Source of the DNA: Pseudoalteromonas amylolytica
Lineage (GTDB): Bacteria; Pseudomonadota; Gammaproteobacteria; Enterobacterales; Alteromonadaceae
Reading direction: 5' to 3'
DNA length: 64,000 nucleotides
Assembly (NCBI RefSeq): GCF_001854605.1
Contig: NZ_MKJU01000025.1
Location: 434,378-498,377, forward strand
This document shows, one piece after another, positions 1 to 9,759 of the stretch. The stretch's first letter is position 1. Each line of letters begins with the position of its first letter. The notes beneath the pieces were generated by a model. That model was given only the letters and a program-made list of their open reading frames with translations. It was not told the DNA's origin and did no database searches. Position numbers and translations under genes: made by a program.

Positions 1-306
1 GGCTATTTCATGTTTTGCTTTTAACTTTCCGCCATGTTGATGGCTTTTAAAAGTGTGCGTTCCCAAAGCATTTTTTACCAAATCACTCTGCTTTTTATAC
101 CTAACACTGTTCAAATTGGGCGCATTTTTTAAATAGCGCTGTTTTAGCTTATTGGTATATTCATACAATGATTTCTCACTTTGCAGTTGGTGAGCATGTG
201 GGTACTTGTTCTTGAAATAGTGCTCTATCTTACCCGACGTGATCAGTTGCTGAACCTGAGTTTGAATGTGTTCCGGGTATTGAAGAAAATAATGTGAGAA
301 ATTCAT
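1..306 (-). CDS. YgjP-like (M48/DUF45 type) metallopeptidase, 3' part outside window
   Basis: Minus-strand reading frame opening with ATG at 306 and still open at the window edge (102 codons). The visible N-terminal part contains the pattern GGKLKAKHEIA near its end, typical of the N-terminal half of YgjP/COG1451 predicted zinc metallopeptidases. In that family a HELxH zinc motif follows further downstream, so it should lie to the left of this window. It is divergent from the GFA gene starting at 384, with about 77 bp between the starts. The family call rests on remembered pattern similarity, and the catalytic site cannot be seen. Confidence 0.7.
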   Translation of the reverse strand, partial: MNFSHYFLQYPEHIQTQVQQLITSGKIEHYFKNKYPHAHQLQSEKSLYEYTNKLKQRYLKNAPNLNSVRYKKQSDLVKNALGTHTFKSHQHGGKLKAKHEIA

Positions 307-383
307 GGTTTTAATTCTGGTACATGCTACAGCGGCTTATTATAATCGAATTCATTAATAAACACGACAACAAGGATAACGGG

Positions 384-797
384 ATGTATAGGGCTAGTTG
401 CTTGTGTGGCAAAGTTCAATTGAATATCACCGGTAGGATCAGCGACATCATTCATTGTCATTGCTCATTATGTCGAAAGTCCACGGGCACCGCGTTTGCA
501 ACAAACGGTTTTGTAAATAGTGATGAGCTACAGGTGGTTCGTGGTCAGGATGCAATTAAGCATTTTGAGTTTAAGCCAGGTAGAAAACGCCACTTTTGCG
601 CCAATTGCGCCAGTCCATTGTTCAGTTCAAACTCGGATTTACCGCAAAAGCTACGCTTACGCCTAGGCATTCTCGATTCAGACATTGATGAGCGGCCTAT
701 GTCACATAACTTTGTAAGCAGTAAAGCGAACTGGGAAGACCTTGATGTTAAGTTGCCACAATACAACGGGTTTGAGCCTAGTCGTGGTAAAAGCTAA
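384..797 (+). CDS. GFA/CENP-V family zinc protein
   Basis: A small protein of about 137 aa in the glutathione-dependent formaldehyde-activating (GFA) family. It shows the family's zinc cysteines: CLCG near the N terminus, HCHCSLCRK about 25 residues later, and CANCASPLF in the C-terminal half. I start it at ATG 384 because AAGGAT lies about 8 bases upstream and the protein then begins right before the first cysteine motif; an in-frame ATG at 324 would add 20 unconserved residues. Family members are mostly of unproven function, and the original formaldehyde-activating activity applies to only a few. It probably has its own promoter in the divergent gap with the YgjP-like gene. Confidence 0.85.
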   Translation: MYRASCLCGKVQLNITGRISDIIHCHCSLCRKSTGTAFATNGFVNSDELQVVRGQDAIKHFEFKPGRKRHFCANCASPLFSSNSDLPQKLRLRLGILDSDIDERPMSHNFVSSKANWEDLDVKLPQYNGFEPSRGKS

Positions 798-828
798 TAG
801 CACGTTACTACATGAGTGGGAAAATTGA

Positions 829-1677
829 TCACAGTAAACTTGTTTGCTGTGGTTGCTGCTGTGCTGGGAATTCACCAAGTTTAACTTCTGGGCGGTTAAG
901 ATCTTCAATAAATTGCTTGGCCAACAGCGGCGCATCATAATTATCAGCAGTATGAAAAAAGACGTAGGGTGTTTTGCCTTCATCTAACCAGTGATTAATT
1001 TTCTTTAGCCATGGTGCATAAAACTGACGATTGGCTTGCAAATCAGAACAGCCAACATAGCGCAAAACGGGCGCGTTACTGGTGGCAATAACATGTAACG
1101 GCACGCGTGGCTTTTTTCTTTGTGCATCAATAATCGCCTCGTTTGTGGCGGCCTCACTAAATAGAGGGCGTGTATCCATCATAATTCTATTGTATTGATT
1201 TTGAATCAAAAACTGATTAAATCGGCGCTCGTTATCCGCTTTATCGAAAAATGCGAGATGGCGAATTTCAATACCAAGTGGCAGCGCCGTTGGTAGTTGG
1301 GCACAAAACGCGGTGATGAGCGGTAAAAACTGTGGGCTACAGGCTTGGGGCAGTTGCAGCATCACTTGACCGACTTTATCAAAAATCGGTTCGAAAAGAG
1401 TTAACCAACGAGTAAGCTCACGTTGGCAGTTTTGTAACGCCAGTTCGTGAGAAATACGTTTGGGAATTTTAAACGTAAACTTGAAATCAGCGGGCACATC
1501 ATTGCGCCATTTAGTAATAGAACTGGGTTTTGGATCGGCATAAAAGCTAGTATTACCCTCAACAGAATTAAAAATTTGTGCATATTCTTGAAGCATTTGG
1601 CTGTGTTGGCAGTGGGAAGAGAAAAATCGTCCCTTCCAATGAGCTGCGCTCCATTGTGGGCAACCAAGATATAACAT
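829..1677 (-). CDS. DUF72 family protein (YecE-like)
   Basis: A protein of about 282 aa with the DUF72 hallmarks. The N terminus reads LYLGCPQWSAAHWKG, followed by the segment NSVEGNTSFYADP and a TIM-barrel-like body. The biochemical role of the family is unknown. I start it at ATG 1677, directly before the conserved LGCPQW segment; the frame is open upstream to an ATG at 1770, but those residues resemble nothing in the family. It is convergent with the GFA gene (about 30 bp between stops) and divergent from aspS. Confidence 0.85.
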   Translation of the reverse strand: MLYLGCPQWSAAHWKGRFFSSHCQHSQMLQEYAQIFNSVEGNTSFYADPKPSSITKWRNDVPADFKFTFKIPKRISHELALQNCQRELTRWLTLFEPIFDKVGQVMLQLPQACSPQFLPLITAFCAQLPTALPLGIEIRHLAFFDKADNERRFNQFLIQNQYNRIMMDTRPLFSEAATNEAIIDAQRKKPRVPLHVIATSNAPVLRYVGCSDLQANRQFYAPWLKKINHWLDEGKTPYVFFHTADNYDAPLLAKQFIEDLNRPEVKLGEFPAQQQPQQTSLL

Positions 1678-1848
1678 GTTATCGAGTTTTATAAGTCCGC
1701 TAATAGCGACAGTGTAATAAAGATGACGAATTTTAGAAACAAAATCGGATCGAGGATGACATTCAGACAAGGAATTTTATATAATCGCCGATAATTTTTC
1801 ATCTTAATGCCAGTTACCGGTCTTGTGTAACTGAGACACAGGAATACT

Positions 1849-3624
1849 ATGCGCTCTATATACTGCGGAAATTTAAACAAAAGCCATGTTGGACAAGAAG
1901 TAGAACTATGCGGTTGGATCAATAAACGCCGTGACCTAGGTGGCTTGATTTTTATCGACCTGCGCGACCGTGAAGGGTTAGTGCAAGTTGTTTTTGACCC
2001 AGAAGTTGAAGGGTTAATGGACACAGCAAACACGTTGCGTCAAGAGTTCTGTGTACAGGTTAGGGGAGTGGTTCGCGCTCGTCCTGACAGTCAGGTTAAT
2101 AAAGATATGGCAACCGGAGAAGTTGAGATCTTAGGTACTGGACTGACGGTTGTTAACCGTTCTGAACCGCTGCCTCTGGATTTTAATCAACAAAACTCTG
2201 AAGAGCGTCGTTTAAAATATCGCTATCTTGACTTACGTCGTTTAGAAATGAGCGACCGTATTAAATTACGCGCCAAGGCCAGCAGCTTTGTACGCCGCTT
2301 CTTAGACAACAATGACTTTTTAGATATTGAGACACCCGTACTGACTAAAGCGACACCTGAAGGTGCGCGTGATTATTTGGTACCAAGCCGAGTACACAAA
2401 GGAAGTTTTTACGCTTTGCCTCAGTCTCCACAATTATTTAAACAGTTGTTGATGATGTCGGGCTTTGACCGTTACTACCAAATCGTTAAGTGTTTCCGTG
2501 ACGAAGACTTACGTGCTGACCGTCAACCTGAATTCACACAAATTGATATTGAAACCTCATTCATGAGCTCAGATCAAGTACGTGCTGTGACAGAGCAATT
2601 GATCCGTGAAATGTGGCAAGAATTACTGAACGTTGATTTGGGTGCATTCCCAGTTATGGCATACAGCGAAGCGATGCGTCGTTTTGGTTCAGATAAGCCT
2701 GATTTACGTAACCCGATGGAATTGGTGGACGTTGCCGATCTAGTGAAAGATGTTGAGTTTAAAGTACTATCCGGCCCTGCAAACGATGACAAAGGTCGCG
2801 TCGCAGTATTAACTGTACCAGGTGGTGCTGCGCTGTCACGCAAGCAAATTGATGAATATACCAAATTCGTTGGCATCTATGGTGCGAAAGGTCTGGCGTG
2901 GATGAAAGTTAACGACCGCGCAGCTGGTGTAGAAGGTGTGCAGTCACCAATCGCTAAATTCTTAAATGAAGAAGTGATCAACGCGTTACTAACGCGTACC
3001 AACGCACAAACAGGCGATATTATCCTGTTCGGTGCTGACAAGCGCAACGTGGTTAACGAAGCAATGGGTGCTTTACGTCTAAAAGTTGGTTTGGACCTTG
3101 AACTGACAGATTTGAAAAAATGGGCACCGCTTTGGGTTGTTGACTTCCCAATGTTTGAAGAAGATGACGAAGGAACACTACACGCGGTACACCATCCGTT
3201 CACTGCGCCGAAGGACATTTCAGCGGCAGAATTGGAAGCAAATCCCGCATCTGCAATATCTGACGCGTACGACATGGTCTTAAACGGTTATGAAGTAGGT
3301 GGTGGTTCTGTGCGTATTCACAACAATGAGATGCAGCAGGCCGCGTTCAGGATCTTAGGGATCAACGAACAAGAACAACAAGATAAATTTGGTTTCTTGT
3401 TGGATGCATTGAAGTACGGCACGCCGCCACACGCTGGTTTAGCGTTCGGTTTAGACCGCTTAGTGATGTTGCTATGTGGAACGGACAATATCCGTGATGT
3501 CATTGCATTCCCGAAAACAACTCAAGCGTCTTGTTTAATGACTAATGCGCCAAGCGTCGCCAATCCTGATGCCCTTAAAGAACTTGCGATTAGTGTTGAA
3601 CAAGCAAAAATCGACAGTGAATAA
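1849..3624 (+). CDS. aspS: Aspartyl-tRNA synthetase
   Basis: A 591 aa cytosolic class II aminoacyl-tRNA synthetase that charges tRNA-Asp with aspartate. The length matches bacterial AspRS. It shows an N-terminal OB-fold anticodon-binding domain, the motif 2 region ([16 protein letters not shown]), the large bacterial insertion domain, and motif 3 ([13 protein letters not shown]) near the C terminus. ATG 1849 is preceded by AGGAATACT. A rho-independent terminator follows directly. In many gammaproteobacteria aspS is followed by yebC and ruvC; here accessory genes occupy that space. Confidence 0.98.
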   Translation: MRSIYCGNLNKSHVGQEVELCGWINKRRDLGGLIFIDLRDREGLVQVVFDPEVEGLMDTANTLRQEFCVQVRGVVRARPDSQVNKDMATGEVEILGTGLTVVNRSEPLPLDFNQQNSEERRLKYRYLDLRRLEMSDRIKLRAKASSFVRRFLDNNDFLDIETPVLTKATPEGARDYLVPSRVHKGSFYALPQSPQLFKQLLMMSGFDRYYQIVKCFRDEDLRADRQPEFTQIDIETSFMSSDQVRAVTEQLIREMWQELLNVDLGAFPVMAYSEAMRRFGSDKPDLRNPMELVDVADLVKDVEFKVLSGPANDDKGRVAVLTVPGGAALSRKQIDEYTKFVGIYGAKGLAWMKVNDRAAGVEGVQSPIAKFLNEEVINALLTRTNAQTGDIILFGADKRNVVNEAMGALRLKVGLDLELTDLKKWAPLWVVDFPMFEEDDEGTLHAVHHPFTAPKDISAAELEANPASAISDAYDMVLNGYEVGGGSVRIHNNEMQQAAFRILGINEQEQQDKFGFLLDALKYGTPPHAGLAFGLDRLVMLLCGTDNIRDVIAFPKTTQASCLMTNAPSVANPDALKELAISVEQAKIDSE

Positions 3625-3643
3625 TTATTGCGATTGTTGAAAA

Positions 3644-3668
3644 AGGCGGCCTTTAGGTCGCCTTTTTT
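3644..3668 (+). terminator. Rho-independent terminator of aspS
   Basis: AGGCGGCC/GGTCGCCT stem (one mismatch) with a TTTA loop, followed by a run of T, starting 20 bases after the aspS stop. Confidence 0.9.
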
Positions 3669-3867
3669 ATTTGTGTTGTGCAAGGTTCCAACGACAAATA
3701 ACTGTTTACATATGTTCCTAAATAAGGTTCTATTTTATTGCTAGATATTACTTGTATTAGTCATCAATTCATTATTAATATTTGTTATAAGAAAAGTGTT
3801 ATCAAGTTATGACTTAGCGTGGTGACGTTTTGCCTTCACATTCTATAAGCGTACAAGGAGAGAGCGC

Positions 3868-4335
3868 ATGAAATACCAAACTATTGACTCAACCAAATCT
3901 GAACAAATTGCGATGCTTGCAGTTTGCCTTACCAATGAAATTACTGAACGAACAGGCACAAAGCACTTCAGCGTAGATGTGCCGCTTGCGATTGATCTAT
4001 GCAAAAACTATGTTTCCAATGGTATTTATCAGGTGATGGCAGCCTTTGATGCTGACCAGATTGTTGGCTTTGCATCGGTATGCCAAAGCTATTCGCTGTA
4101 CGCAGAAGGTCAATTCGGTATTATTCAAGAATTTTATGTGATGCCAGAGTATCGCTCTAAGGGTATTGGACAGGAGTTATTACAGTCGGTTGTAAAACTT
4201 GCCAAGCAACAGGGATGGAAGCGGTTAGAGTTGTGCACACCACCATTACCACAGTACAAAGGCACGGTAGAGTTTTACAAATCTAATGGGTTTGAAGTAA
4301 CTGGTGGTCATAAAATGAAACATGTGATTGCTTAA
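3868..4335 (+). CDS. GNAT family N-acetyltransferase
   Basis: A 155 aa single-domain GNAT acetyltransferase, expected to move an acetyl group from acetyl-CoA to an unknown amine. The acetyl-CoA-binding motif A is clear around residues 92-110 (FYVMPEYRSKGIGQELLQ, the R/QxxGxG/A loop). Motif B follows (KRLELCTPPLPQYKGTVEFY), and the end is the usual NGFEVTG segment. ATG 3868 has an AAGGAGAGAG ribosome site. It is the first of three unrelated-looking GNAT genes within 2.6 kb. The substrate cannot be read from the sequence. Confidence 0.88.
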   Translation: MKYQTIDSTKSEQIAMLAVCLTNEITERTGTKHFSVDVPLAIDLCKNYVSNGIYQVMAAFDADQIVGFASVCQSYSLYAEGQFGIIQEFYVMPEYRSKGIGQELLQSVVKLAKQQGWKRLELCTPPLPQYKGTVEFYKSNGFEVTGGHKMKHVIA

Positions 4336-4442
4336 ACAGTGCTTACATTTTTAGGCCAGTTACACCGTAGAGTCTATGTTTGAGCATTCTCTGCGAGCGC
4401 AAAAAGCCACATCTATAACGGTTGAAATAATGGGTAACTTTA

Positions 4443-4901
4443 ATGGTTATAAGGGAACTTTTACACGGTGATTGTGATGAAGTCAGTAAAGTATGTATGT
4501 CATCATTTATGAATTCAGTGGCTGGCACTTTATCTGAACAAGGAATTGTGACATTTAAACGAATAGCCAGTGGTGCAGCGCTTTCTGAGCGCATGACGCA
4601 GGATAACTTAATGTTGGTTGCCGTCATTAATGGCCGTGTGGCAGGGTACGTAGAACTTAAGCAAGGTCAGCATATCGCTATGCTGTTTGTGGCACCACAA
4701 TACCAAAAGCAAGGGGTCGGTCGCAGGTTGCTGTCTTCACTCAAAAGTGGCGTGTCAAATACTAAGCTTACGGTCCACGCATCCACGACTTCGGTGTCGG
4801 CATATGAGCGGTATGGTTTTATTAGTGTCGGCGATATTGCAGTATCTGAGGGGTTGGTATATCAGCCCATGGAAATTAATATTAACAATTTTAGTGAATA
4901 A
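4443..4901 (+). CDS. GNAT family N-acetyltransferase
   Basis: A 152 aa GNAT domain protein. Motif A reads LFVAPQYQKQGVGRRLLSSL at about residues 80-99, and the C terminus has the ASTTSVSAYERYGF segment typical of the fold. The stretch between the previous gene and this one (4336-4442) shows no terminator. The next gene, a MerR regulator, starts 33 bp after the stop, so the two may be co-transcribed. The ribosome site before ATG 4443 is weak. Substrate unknown. Confidence 0.85.
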   Translation: MVIRELLHGDCDEVSKVCMSSFMNSVAGTLSEQGIVTFKRIASGAALSERMTQDNLMLVAVINGRVAGYVELKQGQHIAMLFVAPQYQKQGVGRRLLSSLKSGVSNTKLTVHASTTSVSAYERYGFISVGDIAVSEGLVYQPMEININNFSE

Positions 4902-4934
4902 CGTGGTTATTTTAGACGTCGCGAAGGATAAGTA

Positions 4935-5312
4935 GTGTTTATTGGTGAAGTAGCAAGGCAAACAGGCTTGTCGGTAAAAGCTATCCGCTTTTACGAGCAA
5001 AAGGGCCTTATCAAAAAGCCCTTAAGACAGGGGCGGTATCGTGTATATACGGCAAGCGATGTGGAAGTATTAAAGCTGATCCGAGAAGCCAAGGAGCTTG
5101 GTGTGACGTTGGCGAAATTAAAAGGCGTGATTGTCTATCAAAATGATCAAGTAGACTGGGAACGGATCAATCTATTTTTACAACAGCTAAAAATAGAGAT
5201 GCAAGAGCAAGTGCTACGTATTAGCAATAATATCGCTAAGGTGAGTCAATGTATTAGTGCCATAGAGTCATGTCCAAAAGTACTTGACTCTGCCGTTAAG
5301 GGGAGAGCTTAA
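4935..5312 (+). CDS. MerR family transcriptional regulator
   Basis: A 125 aa protein with the MerR winged helix at the N terminus (IGEVARQTGLSVKAIRFYE), an arginine-rich wing (RYRVYTASD) and a coiled-coil dimerisation helix to about residue 115. The start is GTG 4935, preceded by GAAGGATA. Only one or two cysteines are near the C terminus, so there is no convincing metal-binding set. MerR proteins activate adjacent promoters; the partner gene starting at 5350, a flavodoxin-fold reductase, is the likely target. That pairing recalls quinone- or electrophile-responsive regulators, but the inducer is an inference. Confidence 0.88.
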   Translation: MFIGEVARQTGLSVKAIRFYEQKGLIKKPLRQGRYRVYTASDVEVLKLIREAKELGVTLAKLKGVIVYQNDQVDWERINLFLQQLKIEMQEQVLRISNNIAKVSQCISAIESCPKVLDSAVKGRA

Positions 5313-5349
5313 ACTCAGCATCGTTTTCTAATCTAAATAGAGAGTAACG

Positions 5350-5922
5350 ATGAAACATATATTATTGCTAAATGGTAATCCAAAAGAAAAGAGCTTTTCA
5401 AAGCAGTTGAGCGACCGTTACGAAATAGCGGCAACAGAGTATGCACAAGTACGACGCTTTGATCTATCCACTATGGAGTTTAACCCCAACTTAGCAGCTG
5501 GGTATGATCAAAAGCAGTGTCTAGAGCCTGCTTTGGTGCAGTTTCAGCAAGCGCTATTATGGGCTGAACATATAGTAATCGTCTCACCAATTTGGTGGGG
5601 CGGTTTACCAGCAAAACTCAAAGGACTATTTGATAGGACCTTTTTGCCTGGGTTTGCGTTTAGTTATGAGCAAGCTAATCCATTACCGACTCCACATCTT
5701 TGTGGTAAGTCAGCCCGTATAATTTTAACTATGGATGCACCGAGCGACTTCATGCAGGTTCAGGCCAAGCCTGTATTAGAGCAACTAGATTTGTTTACAT
5801 TGCAATTTTGCGGTATTGAAAAAGCTGCGGTAAGTTTATTTGGTGGGGTGATACTGGCAGATGAAGCGCAGCGCAATACTTGGCTGCAAGATGTGAGCAA
5901 TTTTGCATCTCATGGGGGTTAA
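5350..5922 (+). CDS. NAD(P)H-dependent quinone oxidoreductase, flavodoxin fold
   Basis: A 190 aa flavodoxin-fold oxidoreductase of the MdaB/KefF/NQO1 type, expected to use FMN or FAD for two-electron reduction of quinones in the cytosol. It begins ILLLNGNPKEKSFSKQL (phosphate-binding loop of the flavin site) and carries the family signature SPIWWGGLPAKLKGLFDR at about residues 79-96. ATG 5350 has an AGAGAGTAACG ribosome site. It follows the MerR gene by 37 bp, which suggests regulator and target. Exact substrate unknown. Confidence 0.85.
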   Translation: MKHILLLNGNPKEKSFSKQLSDRYEIAATEYAQVRRFDLSTMEFNPNLAAGYDQKQCLEPALVQFQQALLWAEHIVIVSPIWWGGLPAKLKGLFDRTFLPGFAFSYEQANPLPTPHLCGKSARIILTMDAPSDFMQVQAKPVLEQLDLFTLQFCGIEKAAVSLFGGVILADEAQRNTWLQDVSNFASHGG

Positions 5923-6005
5923 ATATCACTGATAAAGGGTGAAAATCACCAGATGTGGTTTTCACCTCAAAACATTGAAAGTCCAAAACGACAAGGAACA
6001 ACAAC

Positions 6006-6473
6006 GTGGATATTTTATTTTTAGCTGACAAGGTAGAGCTGAAACCGCTGGTGGCAAAATGGTATTTTGAACAGTGGGGAGATATTATCGAAAATGCATC
6101 AATAGCGTTATTTGAGCAACAACTCGATGAGTACCTCAATCGTGACTGTATGCCACTTATCGTTGTTGCTTTGGAAGGCGAACAAATGATTGGTGTCGCG
6201 CAGCTTAAGTACCGAGAAATGTCTATCTACCCAGACAGAGAACATTGGCTCGGAGGGGTGTTTGTGGCACCCAAATGGCGCGGGCAAGCAGTGGCTACAG
6301 CCTTGGTTGATAGCGTTGAACAAGTAGCGAAATCACTTGGTATCAAAGAGTTATTTTTGCAAACAGAAGCGCTAGAGGGAGGCCTGTATAAGCGCGTGGG
6401 ATGGCAAAGCTTGGAGCGCGTGACTTATTGCGGCGTAGATGTGCAAGTCATGTCTAAGAGATTAAAACCCTAG
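6006..6473 (+). CDS. GNAT family N-acetyltransferase
   Basis: A 155 aa GNAT protein. Motif A is GGVFVAPKWRGQAVATALV (residues about 82-100), with A where most members have the second G of the Q/RxxGxG/A loop. The C-terminal part has GGLYKRVGWQSLERV. The start is GTG 6006, shortly after an AAGGAACA ribosome site. It is the third GNAT gene in this short accessory interval. Substrate unknown. Confidence 0.85.
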   Translation: MDILFLADKVELKPLVAKWYFEQWGDIIENASIALFEQQLDEYLNRDCMPLIVVALEGEQMIGVAQLKYREMSIYPDREHWLGGVFVAPKWRGQAVATALVDSVEQVAKSLGIKELFLQTEALEGGLYKRVGWQSLERVTYCGVDVQVMSKRLKP

Positions 6474-6537
6474 TTTTAAGGTTTACAGCGAGCAGTTCAA
6501 GGCTCACAGCTGTTTAAGAGTGTTTTTAGGAGTTGAA

Positions 6538-7252
6538 GTGAGTGAGCAGGTTGTGATTGGCTTGGCACAGTCGCCGGTTGTAAAAGGTGATGTCACCGAA
6601 AATTTAAAGACTCACATGTCCATGATAGCGCAAGCATCAGAGCTCGGGTGCGATATTGTCGCTTTTCCTGAGTTATCGCTTAGTGGTTATGAATTGGAAT
6701 TGTTGAATACGTTGGCTGTTGAGCCAGAGGCTGAAAATTTCAAGGGGCTGTCCGTTAAGTAGTAAGTCATCAGAAAAACCGACTATTGGTGCGGTGATTT
6801 GTTTTGCAAATGGTGACGTTGAGTTTTATTCGAAACAGTTTTTACACTCTGGTGAAGAGCGCTATTGCAGTGCAGGTTCTATAGACTATGTGTTTAATTG
6901 CAAGCAATACCGCATAGCCTTGGCCGTCTGCGCTGATTTTTGTGCGCCTGAACACAGTCAAAACGCGGCAAAAGCAAACGCCGATGTATATCTTGTGAGT
7001 GCGCTAATCTCTCAAGCGGGTTATACGCCAGACAGTAAACTTTTAGCGCAGATAGCTACAACAAATCAGTTTCCTGTACTTCTTAGTAATCATATTTCCG
7101 TTACAGGTGGATGGACTTGTGCAGGGAAGAACGCTATATGGGGTGAGGCGGGACGAATGTTTGCATGCACGAACACCAAGATGCCAAGTTTATTAGTGTG
7201 CTCTATTTCTGACGAAGGTGTAAGCGCAATTAAAAAGGACGTTAAACTCTAA
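6538..7252 (+). pseudogene. Carbon-nitrogen hydrolase (nitrilase superfamily), frameshifted and shortened
   Basis: The first frame starts at GTG 6538 (AGGAG upstream) and has the catalytic-Glu region VAFPELSLSGYE, but stops at 6762. The rest of the protein continues in another frame from about 6745, with the Lys region (KQFLHSGEE) and the nucleophile region (AVCADFC), to 7252. Intact family members have roughly 15 more residues between the end of frame one (FKGLS) and the start of frame two (GCPLSS). A non-triplet deletion therefore fits better than a single-base slip. Both flanks contain GGCTGTC (GLS in one frame, GCP in the other), consistent with deletion between short direct repeats. All three catalytic residues remain, but not in one reading frame. 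Confidence 0.8.
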
Positions 7253-7320
7253 GACTTATAACTGGTAATTCATACAGTATTTTGGCATTATGCACAAAAC
7301 CTAATGACTGAGTAAGTATA

Positions 7321-7842
7321 TTGGCAATTATTTTAGGCATAGATCCCGGCTCTCGCTTTACTGGCTATGGTGTGATCTCTCACCAAGGGTCGAAGTTTCA
7401 GTATTTAGGCAGTGGTTGTATAAAGCTTGGGGAACACGACTTTCCCACCCGATTAAAAATGATTTACCAAGGAGTAAATCAATTAATTGAACAATTCTCG
7501 CCAGATAGCTTTGCAATTGAACAAGTATTTATGGCGCATAACCCTGACTCTGCGCTCAAGCTTGGGCAGGCCAGAGGCGCAGCAATCGTTGCTGCGACGA
7601 TGCAAGATGTACCTGTAAATGAATATTCCGCAAGGCAGGTAAAACAAGCTGTTGTTGGTACAGGTGGTGCGCAAAAAGCACAAGTACAAGAGATGGTTAA
7701 GCGTATTCTCAAGCTGCCGGGTACACCACAGGCGGATGCCGCTGATGCATTAGCCATTGCAATTTGCCACGCTCACTCGGAACAAAATTTAATTCGCCTT
7801 GCAGGCAGTGCGACCAAAACCGTAAGGCGTAGACTTAGATAG
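7321..7842 (+). CDS. ruvC: Holliday junction resolvase RuvC
   Basis: A 173 aa endonuclease that cuts Holliday junctions symmetrically in the RuvABC resolvasome. The acidic catalytic residues are visible: D in ILGIDPGS at the N terminus, E in FAIEQVFM (around residue 66), and the two D of QADAADALA near residue 140. The start is TTG 7321, directly before the conserved AIILGIDPG. It opens the ruvC-ruvA-ruvB operon, 8 bp before ruvA. yebC, a frequent upstream neighbour, is absent here. Confidence 0.97.
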   Translation: MAIILGIDPGSRFTGYGVISHQGSKFQYLGSGCIKLGEHDFPTRLKMIYQGVNQLIEQFSPDSFAIEQVFMAHNPDSALKLGQARGAAIVAATMQDVPVNEYSARQVKQAVVGTGGAQKAQVQEMVKRILKLPGTPQADAADALAIAICHAHSEQNLIRLAGSATKTVRRRLR

Positions 7843-7850
7843 GAATAAGC

Positions 7851-8468
7851 ATGATCGGACGACTCAGTGGGATACTATTAGAAAAACAACCACCGGAAAT
7901 ATTACTCGATGTTGCGGGAGTAGGCTATGAGGTACAAATGCCTATGACCTGTTTCTATGAATTACCTAATATAGGTGAGCAAACGGCAGTCTATACTCAT
8001 TTTGTGGTGCGTGAAGATGCGCAGTTACTGTTTGGTTTTAACCATAAAAAAGAGCGTGCGCTGTTTCGAGAGTTGATCAAAGCCAATGGTGTAGGTCCTA
8101 AACTAGGGCTCGCTATTTTGTCAGGCATGTCAGCGGAGCAGTTTATACAATGTGTAAACAATGAAGATGCCACAACGTTGGTGAAAATTCCTGGTGTTGG
8201 GAAAAAAACCGCAGAACGCTTAGTATTAGAAATGAAAGACAGGCTAAAGAACTTTGGCCATGATCTGCTAACACCATTTAGTGATGCGGCGGTACTTGAA
8301 CCAACACAAAACCCAACCGTAGCGGATACGCCCGCGGATGACGCGGTTGCTGCTTTAATGGCATTAGGCTATAAACAAGCACAAGCATTGAAAGCGGTTA
8401 AAAATGTATCACAACCGAATATGAGCACAGAAGCGCTGATAAAAGAAGCGCTTAAATCTATGATGTAG
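7851..8468 (+). CDS. ruvA: Holliday junction branch migration protein RuvA
   Basis: A 205 aa protein that binds four-way junctions as a tetramer and loads RuvB. Domain I is the N-terminal OB fold ([21 protein letters not shown]). Helix-hairpin-helix motifs follow ([16 protein letters not shown] and [16 protein letters not shown]). After a flexible acidic linker comes the C-terminal three-helix domain III that contacts RuvB. ATG 7851 follows AGGAATAAGC. Normal length. Confidence 0.98.
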   Translation: MIGRLSGILLEKQPPEILLDVAGVGYEVQMPMTCFYELPNIGEQTAVYTHFVVREDAQLLFGFNHKKERALFRELIKANGVGPKLGLAILSGMSAEQFIQCVNNEDATTLVKIPGVGKKTAERLVLEMKDRLKNFGHDLLTPFSDAAVLEPTQNPTVADTPADDAVAALMALGYKQAQALKAVKNVSQPNMSTEALIKEALKSMM

Positions 8469-8473
8469 CCATT

Positions 8474-9478
8474 ATGATAGAAGCTGACAGATTAATTGAG
8501 CCCGAAGTACAGGGCAACGAAGATGTAGTTGATAGGGCGATTCGCCCTAAGCTGCTAGCTGATTACACTGGGCAAGCCCATGTTAAAAAGCAGATGGAAA
8601 TCTTCATTGAGGCTGCTCGTAGCCGTGATGAAGCATTGGATCACCTGTTGATATTTGGTCCACCAGGACTGGGTAAAACCACATTGGCTAATATTGTTGC
8701 CAACGAGCTGGACGTTAATATAAAAACGACGTCTGGCCCCGTACTGGAAAAAGCAGGTGACTTGGCTGCGTTACTTACCAATCTCGAAGAAGGCGATGTG
8801 CTATTTATCGATGAAATTCATCGTTTAAGCCCGCAAGTTGAAGAGATTTTATACCCAGCGATGGAAGACTATCAGTTAGATATTATGATAGGAGAAGGGC
8901 CAGCGGCACGCTCGATTAAACTAGACTTACCGCCATTTACGTTGATAGGTGCCACGACTCGGGCTGGTTCATTAACATCGCCACTGAGAGATCGTTTCGG
9001 TATCGTGCAGCGACTGGAGTTTTATTCAGTAGCCGACTTGGCGAAAATCATCTCCCGTTCAGCGTTTTATCTAGACTTAACCATTAGCCCAGAAGGGGCT
9101 GATGAGGTTGCTAGGCGCTCCAGAGGCACTCCTCGTATCGCGAATCGCTTATTAAGGCGAGTGCGCGACTTTGCGCAAGTCAAAGGGGATGGAAAAGTAT
9201 GTGCAGAAATCGCACAACAAGCGCTGGATATGGTGGATGTCGACAAGTGTGGGTTTGATTATATGGACCGTAAATATCTATTGGCCATCATTGAAAAGTT
9301 CACAGGAGGTCCCGTAGGCTTAGACAACTTAGCTGCGGCAATTGGTGAAGAACGTGAAACGATTGAAGATGTTATAGAACCATTTTTAATTCAACAAGGC
9401 TTTATACAAAGGACACCTCGTGGCCGTATTGCGTCTAATGCGGCATACCTTCATTTTAACCTAACACCGCAAGCCTAG
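8474..9478 (+). CDS. ruvB: Holliday junction branch migration ATPase RuvB
   Basis: A 334 aa AAA+ hexameric motor that drives branch migration with RuvA. It has Walker A (GPPGLGKTT), Walker B (LFIDEIHRL), sensor 1 (GATTRAG), the arginine finger region (PLRDRFG) and the C-terminal winged helix ending in RTPRGRIA. It starts 5 bp after ruvA and ends the operon. In many relatives ybgC and tolQ follow; here ybgC is missing and a gap of about 800 bp separates ruvB from tolQ. Confidence 0.98.
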   Translation: MIEADRLIEPEVQGNEDVVDRAIRPKLLADYTGQAHVKKQMEIFIEAARSRDEALDHLLIFGPPGLGKTTLANIVANELDVNIKTTSGPVLEKAGDLAALLTNLEEGDVLFIDEIHRLSPQVEEILYPAMEDYQLDIMIGEGPAARSIKLDLPPFTLIGATTRAGSLTSPLRDRFGIVQRLEFYSVADLAKIISRSAFYLDLTISPEGADEVARRSRGTPRIANRLLRRVRDFAQVKGDGKVCAEIAQQALDMVDVDKCGFDYMDRKYLLAIIEKFTGGPVGLDNLAAAIGEERETIEDVIEPFLIQQGFIQRTPRGRIASNAAYLHFNLTPQA

Positions 9479-9575
9479 TTTGTCGCTAGGCTTAGCGCCT
9501 GAAATTCTACACCTACCTGTTCATTTTCAGTCAAGGTTAAGTCTCACTTAATACAATATTCGCTGAATTCAAGAC

Positions 9576-9603
9576 AAAAAAAAGCCCGCTAAAGATAGCG
9601 GGC
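9576..9603 (-). terminator. Intrinsic terminator of the minus-strand small RNA
   Basis: Perfect 8 bp stem GCCCGCTA/TAGCGGGC with a short loop. It is followed by eight T only when read on the minus strand; on the plus strand the hairpin is followed by AAAACAAC. It therefore does not serve ruvB. Confidence 0.85.
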
Positions 9604-9753
9604 AAAACAACAAGTTGAAGGAAGTAATCCAGGGAACTGATAAATGAACACCGGTTTTATCCAGTATGCATTTATCAAAAGTAATACGACAAATCAGCAA
9701 TCATATTACTAACAACTGTGCTTGTGCATTCATCATGCTGTGTGCTCAGTACA
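9576..9753 (-). ncRNA. Candidate small RNA, about 178 nt, family not recognised
   Basis: The minus strand has a promoter (9760-9788) and an intrinsic terminator (9576-9603), which would frame a transcript of about 178 nt with no gene in it. Inside, TGATAAATG (9638-9646) pairs with CATTTATCA (9669-9677). The stem extends inward through ACTGG/CCGGT pairing, giving a stem-loop of about 40 nt. Between that stem-loop and the terminator is an apparently single-stranded pyrimidine-rich segment containing ACTTCCTTCAAC, which could pair with ribosome-binding sites. This layout is typical of Hfq-dependent trans-acting sRNAs, but I match it to no known family. An 11-codon ATG frame also lies inside and lacks a ribosome site. 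Confidence 0.6.
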
Positions 9754-9759
9754 GGGTGT

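Noticed and set aside
9576-9603. ruvB terminator
   Set aside because: The hairpin has its T run only on the minus strand; on the plus strand it is followed by AAAACAAC.
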